64,000 nt of DNA from Bradyrhizobium tropiciagri (GTDB taxonomy: Bacteria > Pseudomonadota > Alphaproteobacteria > Rhizobiales > Xanthobacteraceae). The notes under the pieces are model-generated. The model saw nothing but the letters and a program-made list of their open reading frames with translations, did not search any database and was not told the DNA's origin. Numbering within the stretch: the first letter of the stretch is position 1; every line of letters starts with the position of its first letter. The stretch covers positions 496,001-560,000 of the forward strand of contig NZ_JAFCKF010000005.1 in assembly GCF_018130545.1 (NCBI RefSeq). Reading direction: 5' to 3'. Positions 42,375-51,477 of the stretch are shown piece after piece. A program made the position numbers and the translations under genes.

Positions 42375-43898
42375 ATGGCCTCGGCTCAAGTGATCCGCCT
42401 GCACGCCGACGATAGCGTCCTGATCGCGCGCGCGAGCCTGCCGCCGGGATTGGAGGTGACCGACGGCGTCACCACGGTCGATCGGATTCCGGCCGGCCAC
42501 AAGGTTGCGATCAAGCCGATTGCGCAGGGCGAGCCGATCCGCCGCTACGGCCAGATCATCGGCTTCGCGACCCAGCCGATCGCGCCCGGCCAGCACGTGC
42601 ACACCCAGAACTGCGGCATGGGCGATTTCGCCAAGGACTATGCCTATGGCGTCGACGTCAAGCCGGTCCCGAACTTCGATCTGCCGGCGACGTTCGAGGG
42701 CATCCGCCGCGCCGACGGCCGCGTCGCGACGCGCAACTATATCGGCATCCTCACCTCGGTGAATTGCAGCGCCCATGTCGCCGGGATCGTCGCCGACATG
42801 TTCAAGAAGAATCCGTTCACCGGCGACAATCCGCTGGCTGACTTCCCGAATGTCGACGGCGTCGTCGCGCTGACCCACAAGACCGGCTGCGGCATGACCC
42901 AGGACGAGCCGCTGGCGCTGCTCCGCCGCACGCTCGGCGGCTATGCGCGCCACGTCAATTTCTCCAACGTCATCGTGCTCGGCCTCGGCTGCGAGGTGAA
43001 CCAGATCGGCGGCCTGATGCAGGAGCAGAAGCTTGCCGGCCGGCTGCGTGCGATGGACATCCAGGAGGTCGGCGGCACGCGCAAGACCGTGGAAGCCGGC
43101 GTTGCCTTCGTCAAGGAAGCACTCGCCGACGCCAACAAGGTCAAGCGCGAGGCGGTACCCGCGAGCGAGCTCACCGTAGCACTGCAATGCGGCGGCTCGG
43201 ACGGTTACTCCGGCGTGTCGGCCAATCCGGCGCTTGGTGCGGCGAGCGATCTGCTCGTGCGTCACGGCGGCACCGTCATTCTCTCGGAGACGCCCGAGAC
43301 CTACGGCGCGGAGCATTTGCTGACGCGTCGCGCGGTCAGCCGCGAGGTCGGCGAGAAGCTGGTCGGCCTGATGCGCTGGTGGGAGGAATACACCCAGCGC
43401 GAAGGCGCCGAGATGAACGCCAATCCGAGCCCCGGCAACAAGGCCGGCGGCCTCACCACGATCCTGGAGAAGTCTCTCGGCGCGATGGCCAAGGCCGGCA
43501 GCACCAACCTCGTCGACGTCCTGAATTACGCCGAGCCCGTCACCAAGAAGGGCTTCGTGTTCATGGATACGCCCGGCTACGACCCGGTTGCCGCCACCGG
43601 GCAGGTCGCCGGCGGCGCTAACCTCGTCTGCTTCACCACCGGCCGCGGCAGCGTGTTCGGCTGCAAGCCGGCGCCGTCGATCAAGCTCGCCACCAACACG
43701 CCGATGTACAAGCGGATGGAAGACGACATGGACGTCAATTGCGGCACCATCCTCGACGGCGAGGAGAGCGTGCAGGAATGCGGCCAGCGCATCTTCGACC
43801 TCATCCTCAAGACCGCCTCGGGCCAGCCGACCAAGAGCGAGAGTTTTGACTTCGGCGGCGCCGAGTTTGCGCCGTGGGTGCTCGGCGCAACGATGTAG
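42375..43898 (+). CDS. UxaA/GarD-family sugar-acid dehydratase
   Basis: 507-residue protein with an N-terminal SAF domain (residues about 5-90, RIPAGHKVAIKPIAQGEPI) and a C-terminal altronate/galactarate dehydratase domain (GYVARHV-type region ALTHKTGCGMTQDEP, LQCGGSDGYSGVSANP, GLTTILEKSLGAMAKAG, FTTGRGSVFGCKPAPS). This is the full-length form. It removes water from an aldonic or aldaric acid, using iron. An AAGGAG ribosome site before 42375 decides this start over 42345. With the aldolase and dehydrogenase it forms a dehydrate-cleave-oxidise set. Exact sugar acid unknown. Confidence 0.9.
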   Translation: MASAQVIRLHADDSVLIARASLPPGLEVTDGVTTVDRIPAGHKVAIKPIAQGEPIRRYGQIIGFATQPIAPGQHVHTQNCGMGDFAKDYAYGVDVKPVPNFDLPATFEGIRRADGRVATRNYIGILTSVNCSAHVAGIVADMFKKNPFTGDNPLADFPNVDGVVALTHKTGCGMTQDEPLALLRRTLGGYARHVNFSNVIVLGLGCEVNQIGGLMQEQKLAGRLRAMDIQEVGGTRKTVEAGVAFVKEALADANKVKREAVPASELTVALQCGGSDGYSGVSANPALGAASDLLVRHGGTVILSETPETYGAEHLLTRRAVSREVGEKLVGLMRWWEEYTQREGAEMNANPSPGNKAGGLTTILEKSLGAMAKAGSTNLVDVLNYAEPVTKKGFVFMDTPGYDPVAATGQVAGGANLVCFTTGRGSVFGCKPAPSIKLATNTPMYKRMEDDMDVNCGTILDGEESVQECGQRIFDLILKTASGQPTKSESFDFGGAEFAPWVLGATM

Positions 43899-43930
43899 TT
43901 TAGGGCTGCGATCTAGCCTTACACTCCGCT

Positions 43931-44047
43931 GTCGTCCCTGCGAAAGCAGGGACCCGTACCGCGTAATCCATCGATCAAGAGCGGTGGTAGACACCTTTCG
44001 CATCACCATGGGCGGTGGTTATGGGTCCCTGCTTTCGCAGGGACGAC
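43931..44047. repeat. REP-like double-hairpin element, GTCGTCCCTGC variant
   Basis: A 117-base copy in which both ends carry the CCTGC-GAAA-GCAGG variant stem, so both hairpins have changed together. The interior is shorter and lacks the GCTGGGGCCACAGC segment. It lies between the dehydratase and SGNH hydrolase genes. Confidence 0.8.
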
Positions 44048-44116
44048 GAGTTCTGTTGACGCGGCGTCCCTGAATACGCTTCCCTGCGTCCGGGTTACGG
44101 ACTGGACGGAGGACAC

Positions 44117-44620
44117 ATGCGCGCGCTTCGGTTCGGAATTGTTGGATGCCTCGCATTTCTAGCCGCTTTGACGTTCGGCGCCGTTTCGGCTGACGCCACG
44201 ACCATCGTCGCGCTGGGCGCGAGCAACACCTACGGCAAGGGCGTTGCGCGCAATCAGGCCTATCCCGCGCAGCTCGAAGCGATCCTGCGGGCCAAGGGAT
44301 TGAACGTCCGTATCGTCAACGCCGGCATCAATGGCGACACCACCGAAGGGATGCTGCAACGGCTCGACCGGGCGGTCCCGAACGGCACCCGTGCGGTGAT
44401 CTTGCAGCCGGGCGGCAACGACCGGCGTAAGGGCAGCCCCGACCGGACAGCGGATATTCAAAGCCGTCTCAGCGCCCGCGGCATCAAGGTGATCATGCTC
44501 CCCAACGGCATGCTGGGCGGACTTCCGCATCAGCCCGACGGCGTGCACCTGACGCCCGAAGGCTATCATATGCTTGCCGAGCAGCTTGCTTCGCAGGTAT
44601 CCGGAGCGATCGGCCGCTAG
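44117..44620 (+). CDS. exported SGNH/GDSL hydrolase
   Basis: 167-residue protein with a Sec signal peptide (about residues 1-26). Block I is LGASNTYGKG with the nucleophile Ser, block III is QPGGNDRR, and block V is DGVHLTPEGYH with Asp and His of the triad. The GDSL motif reads GASN here. It is a small esterase or lipase-like enzyme acting in the periplasm; it resembles TesA but is shorter. A GGAGG site precedes the ATG. The gene stands alone in front of the transglutaminase locus, with no clear link to it. Confidence 0.85.
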   Translation: MRALRFGIVGCLAFLAALTFGAVSADATTIVALGASNTYGKGVARNQAYPAQLEAILRAKGLNVRIVNAGINGDTTEGMLQRLDRAVPNGTRAVILQPGGNDRRKGSPDRTADIQSRLSARGIKVIMLPNGMLGGLPHQPDGVHLTPEGYHMLAEQLASQVSGAIGR

Positions 44621-44762
44621 CCGGTGAGGGCGATCGGCCGCGGCCATTGCTGACCTCGTGACGTCACGCGGATATTTCCTGGGCAATCGCTGCCCGTTGT
44701 TAGTGCTTGATCCATACCGGAACCAGTGTTCTGCTCAAAAAAGCTGCTGGAGTCCTCGGTCC

Positions 44763-47700
44763 GTGTCGATCTTCGTCGCACTGCATCACGTCACGCACTA
44801 CAAATACGACCGGCCGATCGATCTCGGGCCCCAGACCATTCGGCTCCGGCCCGCGCCGCATACGCGCACGCCGATCCTGAGCTATTCGCTCAAGGTCACG
44901 CCGGCTAATCACTTCGTGAACTGGCAGCAGGACCCGCAGGGCAACTGGCTGGCTCGCTACGTATTTCCGGAGAAGGCGACCGAGCTCAAGGTCGAGGTCG
45001 ACTTCACCGCGCAGATGACGGTGGTCAATCCGTTCGACTTCTTCGTCGAGCCTTACGCCAACGCTTTTCCATTCGAATACCCCGCCGATCTCAAGACCGA
45101 GCTCGCGCCCTATCTCGAGACCGATGAGCCCGGCCCACTGCTCACGGCCTATCTGAAGGAGATTCCGCGCAAGGCCGACTCTATCGTCAACTTCCTGGTC
45201 GAGCTGAACGCGCAGCTGCAGAAGAAGATCAGCTACGTCATCCGCATGGAGGCCGGCATCCAGTCGCCGGAAGAGACGCTGGCAGCGGGCTCCGGCTCCT
45301 GCCGCGACTCGGCATGGCTCTTAATCCAGGCGCTGCGCCATCTCGGACTCGCTACGCGCTTCGTCTCCGGCTATCTCATCCAGCTGCGGCCCGACATCGA
45401 TCCACTCGAGGGGCCGCGCGAAGTCGAGAGCGATTTCACCGATCTGCACGCCTGGGCCGAGGTCTATCTGCCGGGCGCTGGCTGGATCGGTTTCGACGTC
45501 ACCTCCGGCATGCTCACGGGCGAGGGGCACATTCCGGTTTGCGCCACGCCGCATTATCGCTCGGCGGCGCCGGTGACCGGCACCGCCGGCTTCGCCAATG
45601 TCGAATTCGGCTTCGAGATGAACGTCAAGCGGATCCGAGAGGCGCCGCGGATCACCCGGCCGTTCTCGGATGATTCCTGGGCTCGGCTCGACCGGGTCGG
45701 CGAGCAGGTCGATGCCGATCTGACGAAAGACGACGTGCGGCTGACCATGGGCGGCGAGCCGACCTTCGTGTCGGTCGACGATCTGGAATCGCCGGAGTGG
45801 AATGTCGCCGCGGTCGGCCCGACCAAGCGCGCGCTGGCTGACGAATTGATCCGCAAGCTGCGGACGCGGTTCGCGCCGGGCGGGTTGCTGCATTACGGCC
45901 AGGGCAAATGGTATCCTGGCGAGAGCCTGCCGCGCTGGGCGTTCGGTCTCTACTGGCGCAAGGACGGCAAGCCGATCTGGAAGAACGCCGATCTGATCGC
46001 CAGCATTGAGAATTCGCGCAAGGCCGAGGTGGCCGATGCCGAGCGCTTTGCCGTCGGCACTGCGAAGAAGCTCGGACTCGGCGCCGACTATGTCATGCCG
46101 GCCTATGAAGATCCGGCGTTCTGGTTGCAGCGTGAAGCCGGGCTGCCGGCCAACGTTACGCCCGAGAACTCCAAGCTGACGGATGCCGAAGAGCGCGCGC
46201 GCCTGGCGCGGGTGTTCGACGAGGGACTGACGACGCCGAAGGGCTTTGTGCTGCCGATCCAGCGCTGGACGCCACTTGCCGACAAAATCCCTGCGCGCTG
46301 GCGCAGTGAGCACTGGAAGATCCGCCGCAGCCATCTGTTCGCATCACCCGGCGATTCCCCGCTCGGCCTGCGGCTGCCGATCGGCTCGCTCGAACATGTT
46401 CCGCCCGAGGACTATCCTTACATCGTCGAGCAGGATCCGATGGCGCCGCGCGAGGCGCTTGCCGATGCGGAGCTGAAGCAGGCGCTGAAGCACATCCCCG
46501 AACCGCTGCCGGTGCGCACCGCAATGGTGATCGAAGTCCGCGACAGCGTGCTCTGTGTCTTCATGCCGCCGGTCGAGAAGGTCGACGACTATCTCGAGCT
46601 GATCACGGCAATCGAGGCGACCGCCGAGGAAACGCAGCTCGCGGTGCATGTCGAAGGTTATTCGCCGCCGTTCGATCCGCGCGTCGAGGTGATCAAGGTG
46701 ACGCCGGACCCCGGCGTGATCGAGATCAACGTGCAGCCCGCGCAGAGCTGGCGCGAAGCTGTCGACATCACGCTCGGTCTCTATGAGGACTCGGCAAAGA
46801 CGCGGCTTGGCGCCAATCGGTTCCTGATCGATGGCCGCCACACCGGCACCGGCGGCGGCAACCATATCGTGGTCGGCGGCAGCAAGCCGGAGGATTCGCC
46901 GTTCCTGCGCCGGCCCGATCTGCTGAAGAGCCTCGTGCTGTATTGGCAGCGGCATCCGTCGCTGTCCTATCTGTTCTCCGGCATGTTCATCGGCCCGACC
47001 AGCCAGGCGCCGCGCATCGACGAGGCGCGGCATGATGGACTTTATGAACTGGAGATCGCGCTGTCGCACGTGCCGCCGCCGGGCATGGATGCGCCGTTGT
47101 GGCTGGTCGATCGGCTGTTCCGGCACATCCTGGTCGACATCACCGGCAACACCCATCGCGCCGAGATCTGCATCGACAAGCTCTATTCGCCCGATGGCCC
47201 GACCGGCCGGCTTGGCCTGGTCGAATTCCGCGCGCTCGAGATGCCGCCTGATCCGCGGATGTCGCTGGCGCAGCAGCTTCTGATCCGCGCGCTGATCGCA
47301 AAACTGTGGCGCGAGCCGCAGCAGGGCAAGTTCGTGCGCTGGGGCACCGCGCTGCATGACCGCTTCATGCTGCCGCATTTCCTCTGGGAGGATTTCCTTG
47401 GTGTGCTCGCTGAGCTCAAGCAGTCCGGCTACGACGTCGAGCCGGAATGGTATCAGGCGCAGCTCGAATTTCGCTTCCCCGCCTTCGGCCGCGTCCATCA
47501 TGGTGCCGTCGGCCTCGAACTGCGGCAGGCGCTGGAGCCGTGGCACGTGCTGGGCGAGGAGGGCACCTCCGGCGGCACGGTGCGCTACGTCGATTCGTCG
47601 GTCGAGCGGTTGCAGGTGAAGGCGACCGGATTCGTCGAGGGCCGCCACGTCATCACCTGCAACGGCAGGCGAATGCCGATGACCGAGACCGGCCGCTCGG

Positions 47701-48023
47701 GTGAGGCGGTCGCCAGCGTCCGCTTCAAGGCCTGGCAGCCGGCCTCGGGCCTGCATCCGACCATTCCGGTGCACGCGCCGTTGACATTCGACTTGATCGA
47801 CACCTGGAACGGCCGCTCGCTCGGCGGTTGCGTGTATCACGTCGCCCATCCCGGCGGCCGCAATTATGAAACCAAGCCGGTCAATTCCTACGAGGCCGAG
47901 GCGCGGCGGCTGGCGCGCTTCCAGGAGCACGGTCATACCCCCGGCAAGATCGAAACGCCGCCGGAGGAACGCACAATTGAGTTTCCCTTGACCCTCGACT
48001 TGCGGACGCCGCTCCTGCAGTAA
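44763..48023 (+). CDS. giant transglutaminase-like protein with DUF2126
   Basis: 1086 residues. A bacterial transglutaminase N-terminal segment ([18 protein letters not shown]) is followed by a papain-like transglutaminase core with Cys180 ([10 protein letters not shown]), His229 (LHAWAEVYL) and Asp245 (GFDVTSG), so the triad is intact. The remaining 800 residues are DUF2126, with [28 protein letters not shown] and [14 protein letters not shown]. No signal peptide is seen, so it acts in the cytoplasm. The GTG at 44763 opens the conserved domain; the longer frame upstream adds unrelated sequence. It heads a three-gene locus with an ATP-grasp protein; such loci are predicted to make and break amide bonds, but the product is not known. 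Confidence 0.9.
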   Translation: MSIFVALHHVTHYKYDRPIDLGPQTIRLRPAPHTRTPILSYSLKVTPANHFVNWQQDPQGNWLARYVFPEKATELKVEVDFTAQMTVVNPFDFFVEPYANAFPFEYPADLKTELAPYLETDEPGPLLTAYLKEIPRKADSIVNFLVELNAQLQKKISYVIRMEAGIQSPEETLAAGSGSCRDSAWLLIQALRHLGLATRFVSGYLIQLRPDIDPLEGPREVESDFTDLHAWAEVYLPGAGWIGFDVTSGMLTGEGHIPVCATPHYRSAAPVTGTAGFANVEFGFEMNVKRIREAPRITRPFSDDSWARLDRVGEQVDADLTKDDVRLTMGGEPTFVSVDDLESPEWNVAAVGPTKRALADELIRKLRTRFAPGGLLHYGQGKWYPGESLPRWAFGLYWRKDGKPIWKNADLIASIENSRKAEVADAERFAVGTAKKLGLGADYVMPAYEDPAFWLQREAGLPANVTPENSKLTDAEERARLARVFDEGLTTPKGFVLPIQRWTPLADKIPARWRSEHWKIRRSHLFASPGDSPLGLRLPIGSLEHVPPEDYPYIVEQDPMAPREALADAELKQALKHIPEPLPVRTAMVIEVRDSVLCVFMPPVEKVDDYLELITAIEATAEETQLAVHVEGYSPPFDPRVEVIKVTPDPGVIEINVQPAQSWREAVDITLGLYEDSAKTRLGANRFLIDGRHTGTGGGNHIVVGGSKPEDSPFLRRPDLLKSLVLYWQRHPSLSYLFSGMFIGPTSQAPRIDEARHDGLYELEIALSHVPPPGMDAPLWLVDRLFRHILVDITGNTHRAEICIDKLYSPDGPTGRLGLVEFRALEMPPDPRMSLAQQLLIRALIAKLWREPQQGKFVRWGTALHDRFMLPHFLWEDFLGVLAELKQSGYDVEPEWYQAQLEFRFPAFGRVHHGAVGLELRQALEPWHVLGEEGTSGGTVRYVDSSVERLQVKATGFVEGRHVITCNGRRMPMTETGRSGEAVASVRFKAWQPASGLHPTIPVHAPLTFDLIDTWNGRSLGGCVYHVAHPGGRNYETKPVNSYEAEARRLARFQEHGHTPGKIETPPEERTIEFPLTLDLRTPLLQ

Positions 48024-48043
48024 TTGGGCTCAGGGGAAGTGGA

Positions 48044-50578
48044 ATGACTGGATCGGGTGGCCAAGGCGGGAGCAGTCAGGAGAGCAGGGCCCGGCCCGGC
48101 CAGCGCCGGATGGCGCAATGGACCCGCGACTACGTCCGGCTGCCCGGCATTCCCGACGAATATATCGCCGAGAGCGGTGCGCCGCGGCCGGCCTGGGCCC
48201 GCTTCTTCGACGCCTTTGCCGCGCTGTCGCCGGCCGATATCGAGCGCCGCTTCGCCTCCGCCGATCGCCATCTGCGCGAGGCCGGCGTCACCTATCGGGC
48301 GCCCGGCGACACCTCGGACCGGATCTGGCCGCTCAGCCATCTGCCGCTGATCATCGATGCCGCCGACTGGCGCCAGCTGGCCGCCGGTGTCGCGCAACGC
48401 GCGCAGCTTCTGGAAATGGTGCTGGCGGATCTCTACGGCGACGGCCGTCTCGTTGCTGATGGCGCGATCCCCGCGGCCGCGATCGCCGGCAGCAGCGAAT
48501 ATCTGCGCGCGGTCAGCGGCATCAAGCCGCCCGGCGGCCGCTACCTGCATCTCTATGCCGCCGACATCGGCCGCGGGCCCGACGGCCGCTGGTGGGTGCT
48601 CGGCGATCGCACCCAGGCGCCGTCGGGCGCGGGCTATGCGCTGGAAAACCGCCTGGTGCTGTCGCGCGCCTTCTCCAATCTCTACAAGTCGATGAATGTC
48701 GAGCGCGTCGCGCCGTTCTTCGAAGCGTTCCGCGATTCGCTTCGCGCCAGCGCCGACCGCGATGAGCCGCGGATCGGTCTGCTGACGCCCGGCGCCTTCA
48801 GCGAGACCTATTTCGAGCATGCCACGCTGGCGCGCTATCTCGGATTCCTGCTGGTCGAGGGCGACGATCTCGCGGTTTCCGGCGACCGCATCCACATCCG
48901 CACCGTCGCCGGATTGAAGCGGCTCGACGTGCTGCTGCGCCGGGTCGATTCCAACATGCTCGATCCGCTCGAGCTCGACGCCTCGTCCTATCTCGGCGTG
49001 CCCGGCCTCGTCGAGGTGCTGCGCAAGGACGGCGTCGTGGTCGCCAACATGCCGGGCTCCGGCGTGATGGAGGCGCGGGCGCTGCTCGGCTTCCTGCCCA
49101 ATCTGTGCCGTCGCCTGCTCTCCGAAGACCTGATGATGCCGCATATCGCGACCTGGTGGTGTGGTCAGAAGTCAGCCCGCGAGGAGGTGCTGTCGCGGCT
49201 CGACGAATTCGCGATCGAAGGCGCTTATGGCCGCGGCGTGCCGGATTTTCCAGGCCATGGGCCGGTGCTCCCCGGCCAACTGTCGGCAGCGGACCGCGAT
49301 CGTCTGAAGGACGCGATCAGCCATCGCGGCATCGACTATGTCGGACAGGAGTTGGTGCGGCTGTCGACCACGCCGGTGTGGGAGAACGGCCGGATCGCGC
49401 CGCGTCCGTTCGTGCTGCGGGTGTTCGCCGCCGCGACGCCGAACGGCTGGACGGTGCTGCCCGGCGGCTTCTGCCGGATTGCCGATCGGGCCGATGCGCG
49501 TGCGGTGTCGATGGGCGATGGCGCTGTCTCCGCCGACGTCTGGGTGGTCTCGGATAAGGCGGTTGCGACCTCGACCTTGCTGCCGGCGGTCGACACCGTC
49601 CGCATCCGGCGCATCGCCGGCGTGCTGCCGAGCCGCGCCGCCGACAATCTGTTCTGGCTCGGCCGCTATCTCGAGCGCGCCGAGGCCACCATTCGCCTGA
49701 TCCGTGCCTTGTGCACGCCGCTGCGCGATCCGGCGCGGGCGAATTCGAACGGCAACGCGACGGCGATGCATTCGGCCGAGCGCATCCAGCGCTTGCTGGT
49801 GACCTGGGGCGCGGCCACGCAGACCGCGCGCGCCAATCCGGCCAAGGTTGCGCTCGAAGCGCTGCAGAACGAGGAGAAGTTCGGCTCGGCGTTGTCGCTG
49901 GTGCGCTCGGCGCAGCGCACCGCGACCTCGCTCCGCGAGCGGCTGTCGCCGGACGCCTGGCAGGTCATCACCGAAATGGCCGAGCGGCTCGCGATCGAGG
50001 TGCATGACGATGACGGCGTCGTCAGCGCCGCTGAATTGACCTTGCAGGAGCTCGCAAGCTTCGCCGGCCTCGCGCAGGAGAACATGAACCGCGCCGCCGG
50101 CTGGCGCTTCCTCGAGATGGGCCGCCGCGCCGAGCGGGCCATCAACACCACGCGCTTTGCGCGCCAGTTTGCCTATGACGAGGCCGGTGACGAGGATCTC
50201 GACGTCCTGCTGACGCTGGTCGATTGCCAGATCACCTATCGCTCGCGATATCTGGTGCAGCCGCTGCTCACGCCGGTGCGTGATCTCGCGGTGCTCGACC
50301 CCTACAATCCGCGCTCGGTGGCGTTCCAGGTCGCAGCGCTGAACGAACATATCGCTGCGCTGCCGACCCTGAAAGAGCATGGCCTGATCGAGCGACCGCA
50401 GCGGCTCGCGGTTGCCCTCGAGGCGATGCTGACGACGGCCGAAGCCGGCAGCCTCGACGTCAAGACGCTGTTCGCGCTGGAGCAGGATCTGCTCGGACTC
50501 GCCGACGCGGTCGGGCTGCATTATTTCCCGCACGGACCGAATGCCAGCCGGCCGGAGAAGCTCACGGGGCTGGCGTGA
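48044..50578 (+). CDS. circularly permuted ATP-grasp fused to alpha-E domain
   Basis: 844 residues. Residues about 60-510 fit the circularly permuted ATP-grasp (DUF404/DUF407), with WWVLGDRTQAPSGAGYALEN, LVEGDDLAV, LRRVDSNMLDPLELD, GVVVANMPGSGVMEA and NGWTVLPGGFCRIAD. From about 527 the alpha-E domain (DUF403) begins with LPSRAADNLFWLGRYLERAE. In many genomes these are separate adjacent genes. The domain pair is predicted to ligate amino acids or amines to a carboxylate using ATP. It starts 21 bases after the giant transglutaminase gene and overlaps the second transglutaminase by four bases. Confidence 0.9.
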   Translation: MTGSGGQGGSSQESRARPGQRRMAQWTRDYVRLPGIPDEYIAESGAPRPAWARFFDAFAALSPADIERRFASADRHLREAGVTYRAPGDTSDRIWPLSHLPLIIDAADWRQLAAGVAQRAQLLEMVLADLYGDGRLVADGAIPAAAIAGSSEYLRAVSGIKPPGGRYLHLYAADIGRGPDGRWWVLGDRTQAPSGAGYALENRLVLSRAFSNLYKSMNVERVAPFFEAFRDSLRASADRDEPRIGLLTPGAFSETYFEHATLARYLGFLLVEGDDLAVSGDRIHIRTVAGLKRLDVLLRRVDSNMLDPLELDASSYLGVPGLVEVLRKDGVVVANMPGSGVMEARALLGFLPNLCRRLLSEDLMMPHIATWWCGQKSAREEVLSRLDEFAIEGAYGRGVPDFPGHGPVLPGQLSAADRDRLKDAISHRGIDYVGQELVRLSTTPVWENGRIAPRPFVLRVFAAATPNGWTVLPGGFCRIADRADARAVSMGDGAVSADVWVVSDKAVATSTLLPAVDTVRIRRIAGVLPSRAADNLFWLGRYLERAEATIRLIRALCTPLRDPARANSNGNATAMHSAERIQRLLVTWGAATQTARANPAKVALEALQNEEKFGSALSLVRSAQRTATSLRERLSPDAWQVITEMAERLAIEVHDDDGVVSAAELTLQELASFAGLAQENMNRAAGWRFLEMGRRAERAINTTRFARQFAYDEAGDEDLDVLLTLVDCQITYRSRYLVQPLLTPVRDLAVLDPYNPRSVAFQVAALNEHIAALPTLKEHGLIERPQRLAVALEAMLTTAEAGSLDVKTLFALEQDLLGLADAVGLHYFPHGPNASRPEKLTGLA

Positions 50579-51453
50579 TCTACGACATCCGTCACGTCAC
50601 GACCTATAGCTACGAGACCCAGGTCAGCTTCGCGCGCTGCTCGCTGCGGCTGGAGCCGATCAGCGGCGACGGGCAGCAGCTGATCTCGCATGCGGTCGAG
50701 ATTCGCCCGAAGCCCGCGGAGCGCACCAGCCGGCGCGACTTCTTCGGTACGCTGACTGAGAGCGTCCTGATCGAGACCGCGCATCGCAGCCTTCGCATCG
50801 ATTCCCGCTCGCGGGTCTCGGTGACGCGACAGCCGCCGGCGCGTGACGCCGCGAGCCCGCCCTGGGAGAACGTGCGCGATCACGCCTTCGAAGGATTGAG
50901 CCTCGATGCGGCCTCGCCGGTCGGTTACGTCTTTGCCAGCGCGTTGGTGCCGGTGCTGCGGCCGGTGACGGCTTACGCATCCGCGAGCTTTTCACCCGGG
51001 GGCGGCATCCTCATCGGTGCGGCCGACTTGATGCGGCGCATCCGCAACGACTTCAAATACGATCCCAAGGCGACCGTGATCTCGACGCCGCTGCGCGACG
51101 TATTCGAGAAGCGCCACGGCGTCTGCCAGGACTTTGCCCATGTGATGATCGCAGGCCTGCGCGGCCTCGGTCTGCCCGCGGCCTATGTCAGCGGCTATCT
51201 GCGCACCATTCCGCCGCCGGGCCAGCCGCGGCTGCAAGGCGCCGACGCGACCCATGCTTGGGTCTCGGTCTGGTGCGGCAGCGAGCTCGGCTGGGTCGGG
51301 TTCGATCCGACCAACGATCTGATGGTCGCCAACGACCACATCATCCTTGCCATCGGCCGCGACTTCGCCGACGTCTCGCCGGTCGACGGCGTCATCGTCG
51401 GCGCGCGCAAGCAGAAGCTCAGCGTCGCGGTCGACGTGCTGCCGGTCGAGTGA
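50575..51453 (+). CDS. transglutaminase-like cysteine protease family protein
   Basis: 292 residues, with an N-terminal DIRHVTTYSYETQVSFARCS segment and a transglutaminase core. The triad is Cys184 in GVCQDFAHVM, His227 in DATHAWVSVW and Asp244 in GFDPTND. The GTG start overlaps the upstream stop (GTGA), so it is coupled to the ATP-grasp gene. In such clusters these proteins are predicted to act as peptidases on the ligase product. It is the last gene of the locus, converging on a diguanylate cyclase 24 bases away. Confidence 0.9.
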   Translation: MIYDIRHVTTYSYETQVSFARCSLRLEPISGDGQQLISHAVEIRPKPAERTSRRDFFGTLTESVLIETAHRSLRIDSRSRVSVTRQPPARDAASPPWENVRDHAFEGLSLDAASPVGYVFASALVPVLRPVTAYASASFSPGGGILIGAADLMRRIRNDFKYDPKATVISTPLRDVFEKRHGVCQDFAHVMIAGLRGLGLPAAYVSGYLRTIPPPGQPRLQGADATHAWVSVWCGSELGWVGFDPTNDLMVANDHIILAIGRDFADVSPVDGVIVGARKQKLSVAVDVLPVE

Positions 51454-51477
51454 GCGGAGCGGGGCGCGAGACCACGA

